From Chitinophagaceae bacterium (GTDB taxonomy: Bacteria; Bacteroidota; Bacteroidia; Chitinophagales; Chitinophagaceae), in contig CAHJWK010000003.1 of NCBI GenBank assembly GCA_903642275.1, forward strand, positions 25,455 through 89,454: a stretch of DNA of 64,000 bases. The letters are read 5' to 3'. The stretch's first letter is position 1. Every line of letters begins with the position of its first letter. Made by a program: the position numbers and the translations under genes. Shown here one piece after another: positions 1-9,449 of this stretch. A model generated the notes under the pieces. That model searched no databases. It was not told the DNA's origin and saw only the letters and a program-made list of their open reading frames with translations.

Positions 1-449
1 CTGCTTATTTCATCATCCGAAGATTGACGTATAAACTCGTTACAAACGGTTATCTGGTAAAGACTTCTTTTATACAATGCCTCGATAAGAGGATCAGAAG
101 ATGTCCAGTTAAAATTATGCAGGGCTTGCAGGTTAGGATCATTCCATGCGCAAACGTCTTCATCGGTAGTTAATTCCTGCAAATTAAAAGTACCACGTAT
201 ATAATCAGTTGGCGCCTGGTCACCGCCCAAAGCTGAAATAACAACATCAGAAGTGCCGACGCCGTAACTGCTTATGAGTGAGTAGCTGCCATACACTTTT
301 GCAAGCACCTGTTTGTAACCATTTACTGTGCTGTATTGCGTTTCAGATGTGTTGGTATTAAGCGGTTCGCGGTTTAAATTTTTTGTGCAGGCGGCAAATA
401 ACATCAAGCCGAAACTTAGCAGCGTTATTACTGAATGTTTATTGTTCAT
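1..449 (-). CDS. SusD/RagB-family outer-membrane lipoprotein, N-terminal part
   Basis: This is the first ~149 residues of a SusD-like nutrient-binding lipoprotein that lids a SusC channel at the cell surface. The start ATG is at 447-449 on the minus strand, 18 bases after the susC stop. A hydrophobic stretch ends in a lipobox LFAAC, giving Cys at about residue 21, and is followed by Asn-rich sequence. The later segment (Asp-Asp-Tyr-Ile-Arg type, then a tetratricopeptide-like helix with residues such as LIEALYKRS) fits the SusD N-terminal TPR region. The gene runs off the left edge, so the substrate-binding C-terminal part is not seen. Pairing with the adjacent susC is certain from order and spacing; the glycan or other substrate cannot be deduced. 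Confidence 0.85.
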   Translation of the reverse strand, partial: MNNKHSVITLLSFGLMLFAACTKNLNREPLNTNTSETQYSTVNGYKQVLAKVYGSYSLISSYGVGTSDVVISALGGDQAPTDYIRGTFNLQELTTDEDVCAWNDPNLQALHNFNWTSSDPLIEALYKRSLYQITVCNEFIRQSSDDEIS

Positions 450-466
450 TTTAATAATGTTTGAAT

Positions 467-3427
467 TTAAAATTGAATGTTTACGCCCAATGTATAAATG
501 CGTGGCCGCGGATACAGCGCATAATCAAGACCACCATATATTTCAGGGTCAAGACCTGAATATTTTGTTACAGTAAACACATTCTGGCAAATGGCATTTA
601 CCTGAAGATGCAGTTTGTTATGCGCTACATAACCAGCATCATAAGATAAGCCCAAATTATCCATCTTTAAAAAAGATGCATTCTCAACAAAATAATCACT
701 TAAGCTTTGTCCGTAATAAAAATGATTATACAACACACTTGATAAAGTATTTGCCAGGTAACCAAGCGGATTTGTAATGTTTGATTCCGTTGCACCGGTT
801 GATAAACCATTATACATATAGTTGCCGATGTTTGCACGCAACACTGTGCTTAATGTCCAGCGCTTATAGGTGAACTGTGTTGTAAACCCAAGCACGTATT
901 TTGGAAATGGCGATTTATATCTGTACAAATCGTTTGAATTAATAACACCGTCTCCGTTAATATCTTCATACACACCTTCAATGGGTTTTCCATCTTTTCC
1001 ATATTCCTGGTGATATACATAAAAAGCAGAAGCGTTATATCCAACGGAATTTATCTGAACGCCATTGGAAAGAGGCGTACCCGGATAAGAAGAATCTTTT
1101 GTTGCCGTAAGATTTGTTATTTTATTGGTATTGTATGATGCGTTGAAACTTACATTCCATTGAAAAGTTTTTGTTTGAATGGGAATAAAGTTCAATAACA
1201 ATTCAACACCTTTATTTTCTACGTTGCCAACATTGGTAACGATACTGCTGCTAAAGTTTGAACCTGCGGGTATTGGAATCAGATTAAGTAAATCTTTTGT
1301 TTTTTTATAATAAAAATCAAGGCTTCCGTTTATGCGGTTGTTGAAGAAACCATAATCCAAACCTGTGTTATACGCTTGTGTTTGTTCCCATTTAATCCCT
1401 GCATCATAAGCTGCCGGCGTGCCCTGGTTATAGTAGCTGTTACCAAATAAAACCTGCGATGCATTATCACCTAAACCATAAACCGGCAGGTAACTATAAT
1501 TTGCAATACCTTCCTGGTTGCCGGTTACACCATAACTTAACCTTAATTTTAAATCTGATAATGTTTGTGAGTTTTTAAGTGCACCTTCCTGGTTTATGCG
1601 CCACGTAAATGCCACCGATGGAAACGTACCCCAACGAACATCTTTTGCAAAGCGTGATGAACCATCTGTACGCAAAGAAGCCGCAAGAATATATTTCGTG
1701 TTGAAGGTGTAAATCAACCTTCCATAGTAAGAGATTAATGTATTTTCTGGCTTATCCAGCGGAAACTTTGGCCCGGTACCGGGAATAGTGTCGCCATTTG
1801 CACGGAAGCCATAATAGTTATAATTAGTAGAAAGATTATTATAATATCCGTAGCCCGCTGTTGCATTAATATTGCTTTTAATAGCATTAATGGTTTTATT
1901 ATAGTTTAAGTAAAACTCTGCTACGGTATTATCTATTTTGTTTTCATAATGATTATGCTGTCCGCTATCCAAATAATTTTGAGCTGCCAGGGCAGGTACA
2001 TCAACCTTGCCTTCACCTTTTGCAATATCATAACCAAGATTTAAATTGGCATGTAACTCAGGCAAAACAGGCAGTGCATAATCGAAACGAATATTGCCAT
2101 AACTTCTTTCAACGTTGCTATGATTGTTATATAAATTAAGCAAGGCAACCGGGTTTTTCGGCGCTAATTTATTCAGCGTTACTGCGCCTGTATTCGGGTC
2201 CGTTGAAGCCCACTCATAATAACCGCCATACTTTGAGTTTGCATCATATACTGACTGTGTAGGATCGAAGTAAACCGCAGAACTGATGGCTGCTCCGTTT
2301 GCAAAACGTGTGTTGCTTACAGAGCCTTTTACGTTTAATTCAATTTGCAAACTGTTGTTGAATAAATGCGGCGAAAGGCTGATGCCTGCAGATGTGCGTT
2401 GCAGGTTATCTGTTTTTAAAATACCATCCTGGTTTAAGTAACCGAGCGATACCCGGTATGGAATAGTTTTCAAAGCGCCTGAAATGCTTATATTATTATC
2501 TGTAGTGATTGCTTTTTGATAAATTTCATCCTGCCAGTTAGTATTTGACTTGCCTAATAAGGATGTGTACGGATGCACACCGTCATACGTCCCTTTACCG
2601 ATTGAATCAACCAGGTTTCTAAATTCACTTGGTGACATAACATTTGCTGTTTTAGTCACTTCTGATAAAGAAAGATTTGTTGAAAAACTGATAACGGGCT
2701 TGCCCGAAGTTCCTTTTTTTGTGGTGATGATAATTACGCCGTTAGAAGCACGTGAGCCGTAAATCGCTGTTGATGCAGCATCCTTTAATACAGTAAACGA
2801 GGCAATATCATTAGGATTAATTAAGCTTAAAGCATTAGCGGCTCCATAAATATTACTTGGAGCTAAAGGAATTCCGTCAATTACAATCAGCGGGTCGTTG
2901 CTGGCATTTAATGAAGCACCGCCACGAATGCGAATGGTACTTCCTGCACCAGGCGAACCACCGTTAGATGTTATGGAAACTCCGGCCACTTTACCTGCTA
3001 TCAATTGTTCCGGCGTAGTTATAACACCTTTTTGGAAATCTTTGGAGGTTACTGTTGCAATAGAACCAGTTAGTTCTTTTTTACGTTGTGTACCATAACC
3101 GATTACTACGACTTCATTAAGGTTGGCTGTACTTGGATGTAATACAATTTGTTCGCTTGAAGCCGTCTGGATGGTTTGGGCATCATATCCAACAAAACTT
3201 ACAATTAAAGAATCGGTTGTTGAGGCCTTTAAAGAAAATGTACCCTTTTTGTCAGTTAAAGTTCCCTTGCTGCTGCCCTTTAGCTGAACTGAAGCTGCTT
3301 CAATAGGTTCACCTTTTTCGTTTTTAATAATACCAGAAATTTTTGTTTGTGCCTTCAGGGCAGACTGAATGGAAATAATTCCTGCAAGCAGGCATAGCAG
3401 CCGAATGACTGTTCGTAATTTCATCAT
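467..3427 (-). CDS. SusC/RagA-family TonB-linked outer-membrane transporter
   Basis: A 986-residue TonB-dependent porin that imports oligomers together with its SusD partner, using energy from TonB/ExbBD. Residues ~1-26 are a signal peptide. Residues ~28-100 are a carboxypeptidase-regulatory-like (beta-sandwich) domain. The TonB-box/SusC signature EVVVIGYGTQ follows at ~105, then the plug with the hallmark LKDAASTAIYGSRASNGVII near residue 215. The rest is a 22-strand barrel ending in an aromatic residue (Phe). Length is typical for the family (~950-1100). The start has two consecutive Met codons, and either could be used. It lies upstream of susD and downstream of a DUF6377 regulator in the same orientation, as in polysaccharide-utilization loci. 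Confidence 0.95.
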   Translation of the reverse strand: MMKLRTVIRLLCLLAGIISIQSALKAQTKISGIIKNEKGEPIEAASVQLKGSSKGTLTDKKGTFSLKASTTDSLIVSFVGYDAQTIQTASSEQIVLHPSTANLNEVVVIGYGTQRKKELTGSIATVTSKDFQKGVITTPEQLIAGKVAGVSITSNGGSPGAGSTIRIRGGASLNASNDPLIVIDGIPLAPSNIYGAANALSLINPNDIASFTVLKDAASTAIYGSRASNGVIIITTKKGTSGKPVISFSTNLSLSEVTKTANVMSPSEFRNLVDSIGKGTYDGVHPYTSLLGKSNTNWQDEIYQKAITTDNNISISGALKTIPYRVSLGYLNQDGILKTDNLQRTSAGISLSPHLFNNSLQIELNVKGSVSNTRFANGAAISSAVYFDPTQSVYDANSKYGGYYEWASTDPNTGAVTLNKLAPKNPVALLNLYNNHSNVERSYGNIRFDYALPVLPELHANLNLGYDIAKGEGKVDVPALAAQNYLDSGQHNHYENKIDNTVAEFYLNYNKTINAIKSNINATAGYGYYNNLSTNYNYYGFRANGDTIPGTGPKFPLDKPENTLISYYGRLIYTFNTKYILAASLRTDGSSRFAKDVRWGTFPSVAFTWRINQEGALKNSQTLSDLKLRLSYGVTGNQEGIANYSYLPVYGLGDNASQVLFGNSYYNQGTPAAYDAGIKWEQTQAYNTGLDYGFFNNRINGSLDFYYKKTKDLLNLIPIPAGSNFSSSIVTNVGNVENKGVELLLNFIPIQTKTFQWNVSFNASYNTNKITNLTATKDSSYPGTPLSNGVQINSVGYNASAFYVYHQEYGKDGKPIEGVYEDINGDGVINSNDLYRYKSPFPKYVLGFTTQFTYKRWTLSTVLRANIGNYMYNGLSTGATESNITNPLGYLANTLSSVLYNHFYYGQSLSDYFVENASFLKMDNLGLSYDAGYVAHNKLHLQVNAICQNVFTVTKYSGLDPEIYGGLDYALYPRPRIYTLGVNIQF

Positions 3428-3721
3428 GACAAGACTTTTACTTTGATTTAAATTATTAAAAATTTCCGCTATCGTTTTCTAAACTATGGCAGGATTAATG
3501 CAATCTTTATAACATTAAACCGCCAGAAAGAAATCTTTATAATTAAGACAACAAAAAAACAGTCAACTGCAAGACAAAGGCAGTTTTAAAGGATGCAGTA
3601 TAGAAAATATAATTAATTAATAGGGAAGCACTAAATTTTTGGGTTGATTATCAAAGGATTGAATTATATTATGTTTTAAATTAATATAGATGAAAGTTTT
3701 TGAACTTAACCTTTCAAGTTG

Positions 3722-5344
3722 TTACACAGATTGAATTTCCATGATGTTTTTTTCAAACTCTTCCTTAGATACTATTGATTTATTTTTTATGCGGGTTTTA
3801 TAGGCGTAAATAGTGTTGACTGAATATTCAAGAATTTCCGCAATTTTTTCATTTTCTGAAATACCAATTCTTATTAAAGCAAAAATGCGCATGTCAGTAT
3901 TCAGGTATTTGTCTTTATTTAATTTAACTTTGTCTTCTTCTTTAAAAAGATTATTGTAAGCAGTTACAAAATTTGGAAAGATGCGTAGAAACACTTTATC
4001 GAAATTATTCAGCAGTTCTTCTTTTTCTTTTTTGATCTGAATATTATTTAAAATAATGCGCACGTCATCGGGCTTTTTATCAGCCAGTTTTTTTTCAATA
4101 TTTTTCTTGAGCTTATTAAGCCGTGAAAAGTATTCAGAATCAAGCTTAAAAAAATAACCTATATATTCTTCTTTAATTTTATTTGCTTCTTCCAGCTTTG
4201 CATTAATTTGTTTTTGAACGATGTTAGCATCTGTAATTGCCTGTTTCGCTTCTTCAAGGTTTTTGTTTTGCCTTTTTATTACTAAAATCAAAATAATTAG
4301 AACAATAAGAAAGATGGTCACTGCAACTCCATATAAAATCGCATATTTTCTTTGCGCTTCTGCAATGCGTATTTTTTCATTATCAATCAAAGGCAGAATA
4401 GCGCTTAGCTGCACTTTTCGCTGTCGTGCTCCATAAAAATCTGCGTCAGTGATTGCTTTTTCGATAAACATAGAAGCATCCTGAACATCACCGTTTTGGT
4501 ATATTAATTCTGCAAGGTTTAAAATAGCAAGCACCTCTTTTGTTGAGCTTTTTATATCTGCAATGGCAGCAGCAGCAAGCAGTTTTATTGATTCTTCTTT
4601 TAAACTTTTTTGTTGATAAATACCACTAAATGTTGATGCCGTTAAAGCAGCCTGGTGTTGTGTTAGCCTTTTATCTGTTAATAATTTCTCAAAAAAAATT
4701 GCTGCGCTGTCTGTTTTATGTTCTTTAAACAATTTTAAACCGCTGTAATAATTATTCTCGAAAGAATGGATACCGTAATATTTTAAAGCCGAATCTATAT
4801 AAACAGAACCTTGCTTATCATAACCGCCGGAATGATAATTATCCAGGTCGTAGAAAGCCAAGTCTAAATAATAGCGTCCAAGCAATGTGTAGTATTGAGC
4901 TTTGAGTGAATCAGGCCTTTGGTTGATATGAATGGATTGAAGCGTGTCAAAGGTTTCGCGAAACAAACCTGCCGAAAGCATAATAAATGCAAAATCAAGC
5001 TTTGACAGGATGATAAGATTACTGTCATTAGAACTTATTGCAATTTTCAACATTTTACCTGCACAAACATATGCGGAATCATAATTAAAGATCTTATAGG
5101 CTTCGTATAACTGTTTAGTAAGCGAAAAGGCAATTTGCGAAGAAGGAGATTTGTTTGATGCAACAGCCTGTTTCAGCAAACTGATTTGATTCATTTTTAA
5201 AGCATCATATTTGGGAGCTTCATTTATTGTTCTTTTCAAAGCAGATAATAAGGAATCAGACGACGCGTAACTGTGTGACGAAGTAGTAAATAAAAAAATA
5301 ATCAAAAAAAATTTCAGGATTACAATAAGATGCAATTTTATCAT
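3722..5344 (-). CDS. DUF6377 membrane-bound regulator with N-terminal TPR sensor
   Basis: A 540-residue protein with an N-terminal signal/anchor, a TPR-like helical periplasmic region (~40-330), one transmembrane segment (~335-360, YGVAVTIFLIVLIILILV), a coiled coil and a cytoplasmic C-terminal domain of the DUF6377 type. That domain ends in a LuxR-like helix-turn-helix (EILEYSVNTIYAYKTRI). Proteins of this build commonly sit beside SusC/SusD genes and are thought to sense substrate in the periplasm and control the locus directly. The gene lies 294 bases upstream of susC on the same strand, so it is probably its regulator with a separate promoter in between. DNA binding and ligand are inferred. 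Confidence 0.8.
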   Translation of the reverse strand: MIKLHLIVILKFFLIIFLFTTSSHSYASSDSLLSALKRTINEAPKYDALKMNQISLLKQAVASNKSPSSQIAFSLTKQLYEAYKIFNYDSAYVCAGKMLKIAISSNDSNLIILSKLDFAFIMLSAGLFRETFDTLQSIHINQRPDSLKAQYYTLLGRYYLDLAFYDLDNYHSGGYDKQGSVYIDSALKYYGIHSFENNYYSGLKLFKEHKTDSAAIFFEKLLTDKRLTQHQAALTASTFSGIYQQKSLKEESIKLLAAAAIADIKSSTKEVLAILNLAELIYQNGDVQDASMFIEKAITDADFYGARQRKVQLSAILPLIDNEKIRIAEAQRKYAILYGVAVTIFLIVLIILILVIKRQNKNLEEAKQAITDANIVQKQINAKLEEANKIKEEYIGYFFKLDSEYFSRLNKLKKNIEKKLADKKPDDVRIILNNIQIKKEKEELLNNFDKVFLRIFPNFVTAYNNLFKEEDKVKLNKDKYLNTDMRIFALIRIGISENEKIAEILEYSVNTIYAYKTRIKNKSIVSKEEFEKNIMEIQSV

Positions 5345-5650
5345 TGAATATATATATTAATTTTTCCGTAAACTGAACGATAATTTTTTTAATCAGGCCT
5401 TTAATTAATAAAACTACCGATTTCCTTTTAAAACCGTTCACCCTATAAGGACTTAGAAACAAGCTGTAAAAACTAACACAATAATTATTAGCGTTAAAAA
5501 AAATTATAAAGTGTTCAAGATTTAAGTAAGTATAATTAAACTGTAACTTATGGTTCGTTTGACAATTATTCAATATGCCGTAAGCTGTTTGGAACACACT
5601 TTAAATTATTAAAATGATTAAAAAGATAACACTTTAAAATAAACTTATAG
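5345..5650. other. Intergenic, no supported gene
   Basis: Very AT-rich stretch between the DUF6377 regulator (leaving to the left) and the dnaE2 remnant. It should hold the regulator's promoter. An open frame on the minus strand crosses it, but its composition looks non-coding and it overlaps the regulator start. The original 5' two thirds of dnaE2 are missing here, so one end of a deletion lies near 5650. Confidence 0.5.
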
Positions 5651-7143
5651 AAACAAATTGAAAGCAGGGCGCAGCAGGCGATGCTGCCAAGGTTAAGACC
5701 AAGATGCTTTTATGATTTGGTGATTGAAGTTGCGATTGTAAGACCGGGTCCCATACAAGGTGATATGGTGCACCCCTACTTGCGCCGCCGCAATAAAGAA
5801 GAGCCGGTTGAATACCCATCAAAAGCCTTGGAAGAAATTTTAGGGCGCACATTAGGTGTTCCGTTATTCCAGGAACAGGCAATGAAAATCGCAATTGTTG
5901 CCGGAGGTTTTACACCTGCAGAAGCAGACCAGTTAAGAAGAAGCATGGCAACATTTAAGGTGCATGGCATGGTTAAACAGTTTCAGGATAAGCTCATGAA
6001 CGGGATGCTAAAGAATGGTTACACAAGAGAATACGCAGAAAGAATTTTTAAACAGCTGGAAGGTTTTGGAAGCTATGGTTTTCCTGAATCTCATGCAGCA
6101 AGCTTCGCTTTGCTTGTATATGTATCTGCATGGATAAAATGTTATTATCCTGATGCCTTCGCCTGTGGTTTATTAAACAGTCAGCCAATGGGTTTTATGC
6201 GCCTGCTCAAATTGTGGGTGACGCAACAAAACACAATGTGGAAGTGAAGCCGATTGACATAAACCATTCTTATTGGGATAATATATTAGAAGAAAAAGTA
6301 AATAATTATTGTGCCTTGCGTCTTGGATTCAGGCAAATCAAAGGCATACGTCAAGAAGACATTACTATACTTGTTGATGCAAGAACAAAACTATTTACCA
6401 GTATCAATGAATTATTGGGTGCCGGTGTGTCAATAGCCGCTTTAGAAAGATTAGCTGACGCTGATGCATTCAGGTCTGTTGGTTTTGACAGAAGGCAGGC
6501 ACTTTGGGAAATCACAGCATTGCATGACAACCCTGTTGCTATATTCAAAGGTCAGCAGTCAGAAAGTAAATCAGAAAACAATGTGAAGCTGCCACAGTTA
6601 TCATTATCAGAACATGTATTGCACGGTTATGCTGTAACATCACTTTCCGTTAAAGCGCATCCTGTAAGTTTTATACGCGAGCAGTTATCAATGTGTAATG
6701 TTATACCAACCGGAGATTTAATTAAAGGCAATGATAGTGATATAGTGCGTGTAGCGGGTTTGATATTGGTAAGGCAAAGACCCGGCACAGCTGGTGGCAT
6801 TTGCTTTATCACCATCGAAGATGAAACAGGCAATGCAAACCTTGTTGTATTCAAAAATTTATTTGAAAATATTTATCGCAAAGAAATATTGCAATCAAAA
6901 TTATTAATGGTAGAAGGTAAACTGCAGAAAGAAGGTGAAGTAATACATGTAATCGTACAGCACTGTGAAAACTGGTCTAAACTATTGAGAAAGTTAACTT
7001 CAAAGAACAAAGATGAAGTATCATTGAGTATTCTATCACCGAGAGATGAAAACGATGGGACCCGCTTTAGCGATAAGCATAATACTTATGGTGGTTGGAT
7101 AAAACAGGAAAAACTTTTCCCGGAGGCGAGGAATTTTAAATGA
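5651..7143 (+). pseudogene. dnaE2: dnaE2 (imuC) error-prone DNA polymerase remnant: N-truncated and frameshifted
   Basis: The translated sequence matches the C-terminal third of DnaE2, the error-prone replicative-type polymerase used in SOS mutagenesis with ImuA/ImuB. It starts abruptly after an in-frame TAG at 5648-5650 with the core motif [20 protein letters not shown] and continues through [17 protein letters not shown]. The PHP and catalytic palm regions that normally precede this (roughly 600 residues) are gone. At the T run 6193-6196 one base is missing: frame 1 reads [13 protein letters not shown], while restoring one T gives [20 protein letters not shown], the expected continuation. 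The rest (6214-7143) holds the helix-hairpin-helix and OB-fold region and ends in the usual place. No imuA or imuB lies nearby. It cannot encode an active polymerase whether or not the indel is real. Confidence 0.9.
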
Positions 7144-7608
7144 TACCATTAAATACTTTGTGAGTAAGTAGGTATTCTAAAAATTATCTACATTAATCCG
7201 CAACGGCATCCTTTGGCTCATACTTCGCAACCCATGCCTTAATGCTGTAACTGGTATTTCACTTCATTCACTCACCTGCTTCATTTCATTCTTCCATTCA
7301 TTGGTTCATTCGTGAAGACAAATACAGGAACTTAGAAGAAATATTATACAGTATTTTTAGCTGTTCCGGCGTCTTTCGCTAATACTTCACAAAACTAGGC
7401 CTTACATATATTGTTGGGTATTTACCTAAACTTGTTTACAATGTACTGTTTATTCATTTTGTATTGCGAATAAGTGAAATACATTATTAAGCCAGATGAC
7501 TTGACACAAGTAATTAAAGACTTTCAAATTAAGCTGATTTAAACTTAGAACGCGGGTTTCACAATTGCGCATAGCTTTATAACAAAACCTCCGATGACAA
7601 ATAGCCTG
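7144..7608. other. Intergenic, no supported gene
   Basis: No frame of coding quality. A short stretch at about 7262-7312 is rich in TTCATTC-like words (low complexity). The region lies between the ends of two convergent units (dnaE2 remnant and cupin gene), so it should hold terminators, but no convincing hairpin plus T run was found. Confidence 0.4.
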
Positions 7609-7974
7609 CTACTCTTCATAACCACTTTTAATAACTGTTGAAATCATCTTGAATTGTTCTTTTGCATTAAAATGATGCGATGCATGCGCTGGTATAACTA
7701 TACCTGTTCCTAAAGTAAGCAAATGTGTTTGTTTATTTATTGTTACTTCTGCTGTGCCATCTATTACCTGTACAAAAGTATCAAACGGAGAAATTTTTTC
7801 TGCGAGTTGCTCACCGGTATCTAAAGACATCATTGTTACATTTCCAGTGGCTTTTTTTATTATTGTTTTGCTTAATACAGTTTTTGGTGCATACTCAATA
7901 ATTTTTACAACAAAATGAGATTTTTCTTTTTCTATTTCTGTTAAGTCAAAGTTATCCTTCGATGTTTTTTTCAT
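7609..7974 (-). CDS. Cupin-domain protein
   Basis: A 121-residue single-domain cupin. Residues ~30-115 give the double-stranded beta-helix pattern: a first motif around SPFDTFVQVIDGTAEVTI and a second around LGTGIVIPAHASHHFNA, with His residues that could bind metal, although the first motif lacks the usual HxH pair. Small cupins of this kind bind ligands or act in stress and detoxification; no substrate can be named. The gene lies 21 bases downstream of an AraC-family regulator on the same strand, so the two are probably one transcript and the regulator may control the cupin. Confidence 0.8.
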   Translation of the reverse strand: MKKTSKDNFDLTEIEKEKSHFVVKIIEYAPKTVLSKTIIKKATGNVTMMSLDTGEQLAEKISPFDTFVQVIDGTAEVTINKQTHLLTLGTGIVIPAHASHHFNAKEQFKMISTVIKSGYEE

Positions 7975-7995
7975 TTATATAATTGCTTTGTTATG

Positions 7996-8634
7996 TCAGA
8001 TATCTTCAAGTGGCTGTTGCCTTTTCAATTTTAATTTTTTAAAAAAAGTAGGTGTCAGGCCGGTAATTTGTTTAAACTGGTTTGAAAGGTGTGCACTGCT
8101 GCTATAATTTAAATGATATGCAATATCAGCCAGAATCATTTTATCGTAAAGAATCATCTCCTTTACTTTTTCAACTTTATGAAGAATAATAAAATGTTCA
8201 AGCGTAATACCTTTTATCTCAGAAAATATATTAGCAAGATATGTATAGTTATGTTTTAGTTTTTGACTAATATGCACTGAGTGCTTAACGTTTGGAAATT
8301 CATCTGCATAATGAACCATTTCTATAACAACTGCTTTTATCCTTTCAACAAGTATGGATTTATGGTCATCAACTAATGTAAGGCCTGCTTCCAGTAAACA
8401 GGTTTTTAACCGTTCAAGTTTGTCAGAAGAAATAGGTTTTGATAGTTCAATTTCTCCAAACTCTACTTTTACATAGTCAATATCCAAGCTTTCCAGCATT
8501 GATTTAACCACCAGTTTACAACGGATACTTACCATACTACTGATATAAAGCCGGGTACTGTTACCATAAAATTTATTTGAAGTTGACAATTTGCTTTCAA
8601 CAGAACCAGCTTCAATTGGTTGAGTTTGTTTCAA
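7996..8634 (-). CDS. AraC-family transcriptional regulator
   Basis: A 212-residue protein whose C-terminal ~95 residues form the AraC double helix-turn-helix (LANIFSEIKGITLEHFIILH and then ADIAYHLNYSSSAHLSNQFK, with the closing GLTPTFFKKLK). The N-terminal ~100 residues resemble the small domain of Bacteroidota AraC proteins (MVSIRCKLVVKSMLESLDID), not a cupin sensor. It is cotranscribed with the downstream cupin gene. It faces away from the DUF2382 cluster across a 400-base shared upstream region, so it might act on either. The inducer is unknown. Confidence 0.88.
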   Translation of the reverse strand: MKQTQPIEAGSVESKLSTSNKFYGNSTRLYISSMVSIRCKLVVKSMLESLDIDYVKVEFGEIELSKPISSDKLERLKTCLLEAGLTLVDDHKSILVERIKAVVIEMVHYADEFPNVKHSVHISQKLKHNYTYLANIFSEIKGITLEHFIILHKVEKVKEMILYDKMILADIAYHLNYSSSAHLSNQFKQITGLTPTFFKKLKLKRQQPLEDI

Positions 8635-9041
8635 TTTTTAAATTATAAAGTGAAGTAATGATTTGTAGTATATACTTGAGACATGAATCTGTATCACCGA
8701 TACAAATTTGTATAATATCAAATCATTAAAGCCGGAATATTATTCTGTATGTAAAGTATTTGTAGAGAAGCATTATTTATTGAGGATTAAGATAATTGAA
8801 CATATTTAAAGGCAAGATTTTTATTTTCTCTTAATCATTTGCTACACATAGTCGTCAATTCAAATGATGTGCCATAGACATTTAAAAGCAAAATGTCACA
8901 TAAGTTTAATAGTCGATTTTCTTACCAAGCAAACAACCGTGAATTATGTAACTTATCTGCAGGATTTTGTAAAATATCTTTTATCTAAAGTATCAATTTC
9001 GTTGTGAATTACAGTAATATAAAAATTACTGTTTGATAAAC
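8635..9041. other. Divergent promoter region between AraC regulator and DUF2382 cluster
   Basis: A 407-base non-coding stretch between a minus-strand and a plus-strand gene, so it must carry both promoters. It is AT-rich, and I see no confident Bacteroidota -33/-7 pair (TTTG and TAnnTTTG). Its right end holds a perfect inverted repeat that is listed separately. Confidence 0.5.
9011..9032 (+). promoter_or_regulatory. 8-base inverted repeat just before the first DUF2382 gene
   Basis: ACAGTAAT (9011-9018) and ATTACTGT (9025-9032) are perfect inverted arms separated by 6 A/T bases, ending 9 bases before the ATG at 9042. It could be an operator or a 5'-UTR hairpin over the ribosome entry site. 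The sequence is clear; the function is inferred. Confidence 0.4.
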
Positions 9042-9422
9042 ATGGCTGAGACAGATTTAAAAATTCCTGTTATAGAAGAACAAATAAAAATTGAAAAAAG
9101 TATTATAGAAACAGGGAAAATACAAATCTCAAAGCATATAACAGAACACGATGAACTTATAAATATTCCGTTGTTACATGAAGAGCATGTGATAGAACAC
9201 ATAAATATAAATGTGTTTGTTGATGATTTACCCGTTACCCGTTATGAAGGAGATACAATGATTATTCCGGTTTTAAAAGAAGTGGTAGTAAAACGCATTC
9301 TTCTGGTTGAAGAAATAAGGATAACAAAAAAAACAGTGCAAACAAATGAACAGCAATCGGTAACCTTAAAAGCACAGGAAGTAACCATAAGCCGTGTGCC
9401 TTTGAACAACAATAAAATTTAA
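9042..9422 (+). CDS. DUF2382 (YsnF/AvaK-type) protein
   Basis: A short (~126-residue) protein of the DUF2382 family, built of repeated amphipathic strands such as VIEEQIKIEKSIIETGKIQI and ISKHITEHDELINIPLLHEE. The frame can be opened from a TTG at 9033, but the ATG at 9042 (MAETDLK) is the better start. DUF2382 occurs in bacterial stress and envelope-associated proteins; its biochemical role is not known. It lies 27 bases ahead of a second DUF2382 gene and heads a cluster of three such proteins. It has no extra domain, unlike the other two. It is charged and soluble, with no signal peptide. Confidence 0.8.
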   Translation: MAETDLKIPVIEEQIKIEKSIIETGKIQISKHITEHDELINIPLLHEEHVIEHININVFVDDLPVTRYEGDTMIIPVLKEVVVKRILLVEEIRITKKTVQTNEQQSVTLKAQEVTISRVPLNNNKI

Positions 9423-9449
9423 TTTTTTTTAATTATAAACAATAACAAA

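Noticed and set aside
5256..5597. 113-codon open frame on the minus strand
   Set aside because: Overlaps the start of the DUF6377 gene and is made of AT-rich sequence with Phe/Asn/Ile-heavy, non-protein-like composition.
7262..7312. TTCATTC-rich stretch as a tandem repeat element
   Set aside because: The words are irregular in spacing and sequence; it is only low complexity.
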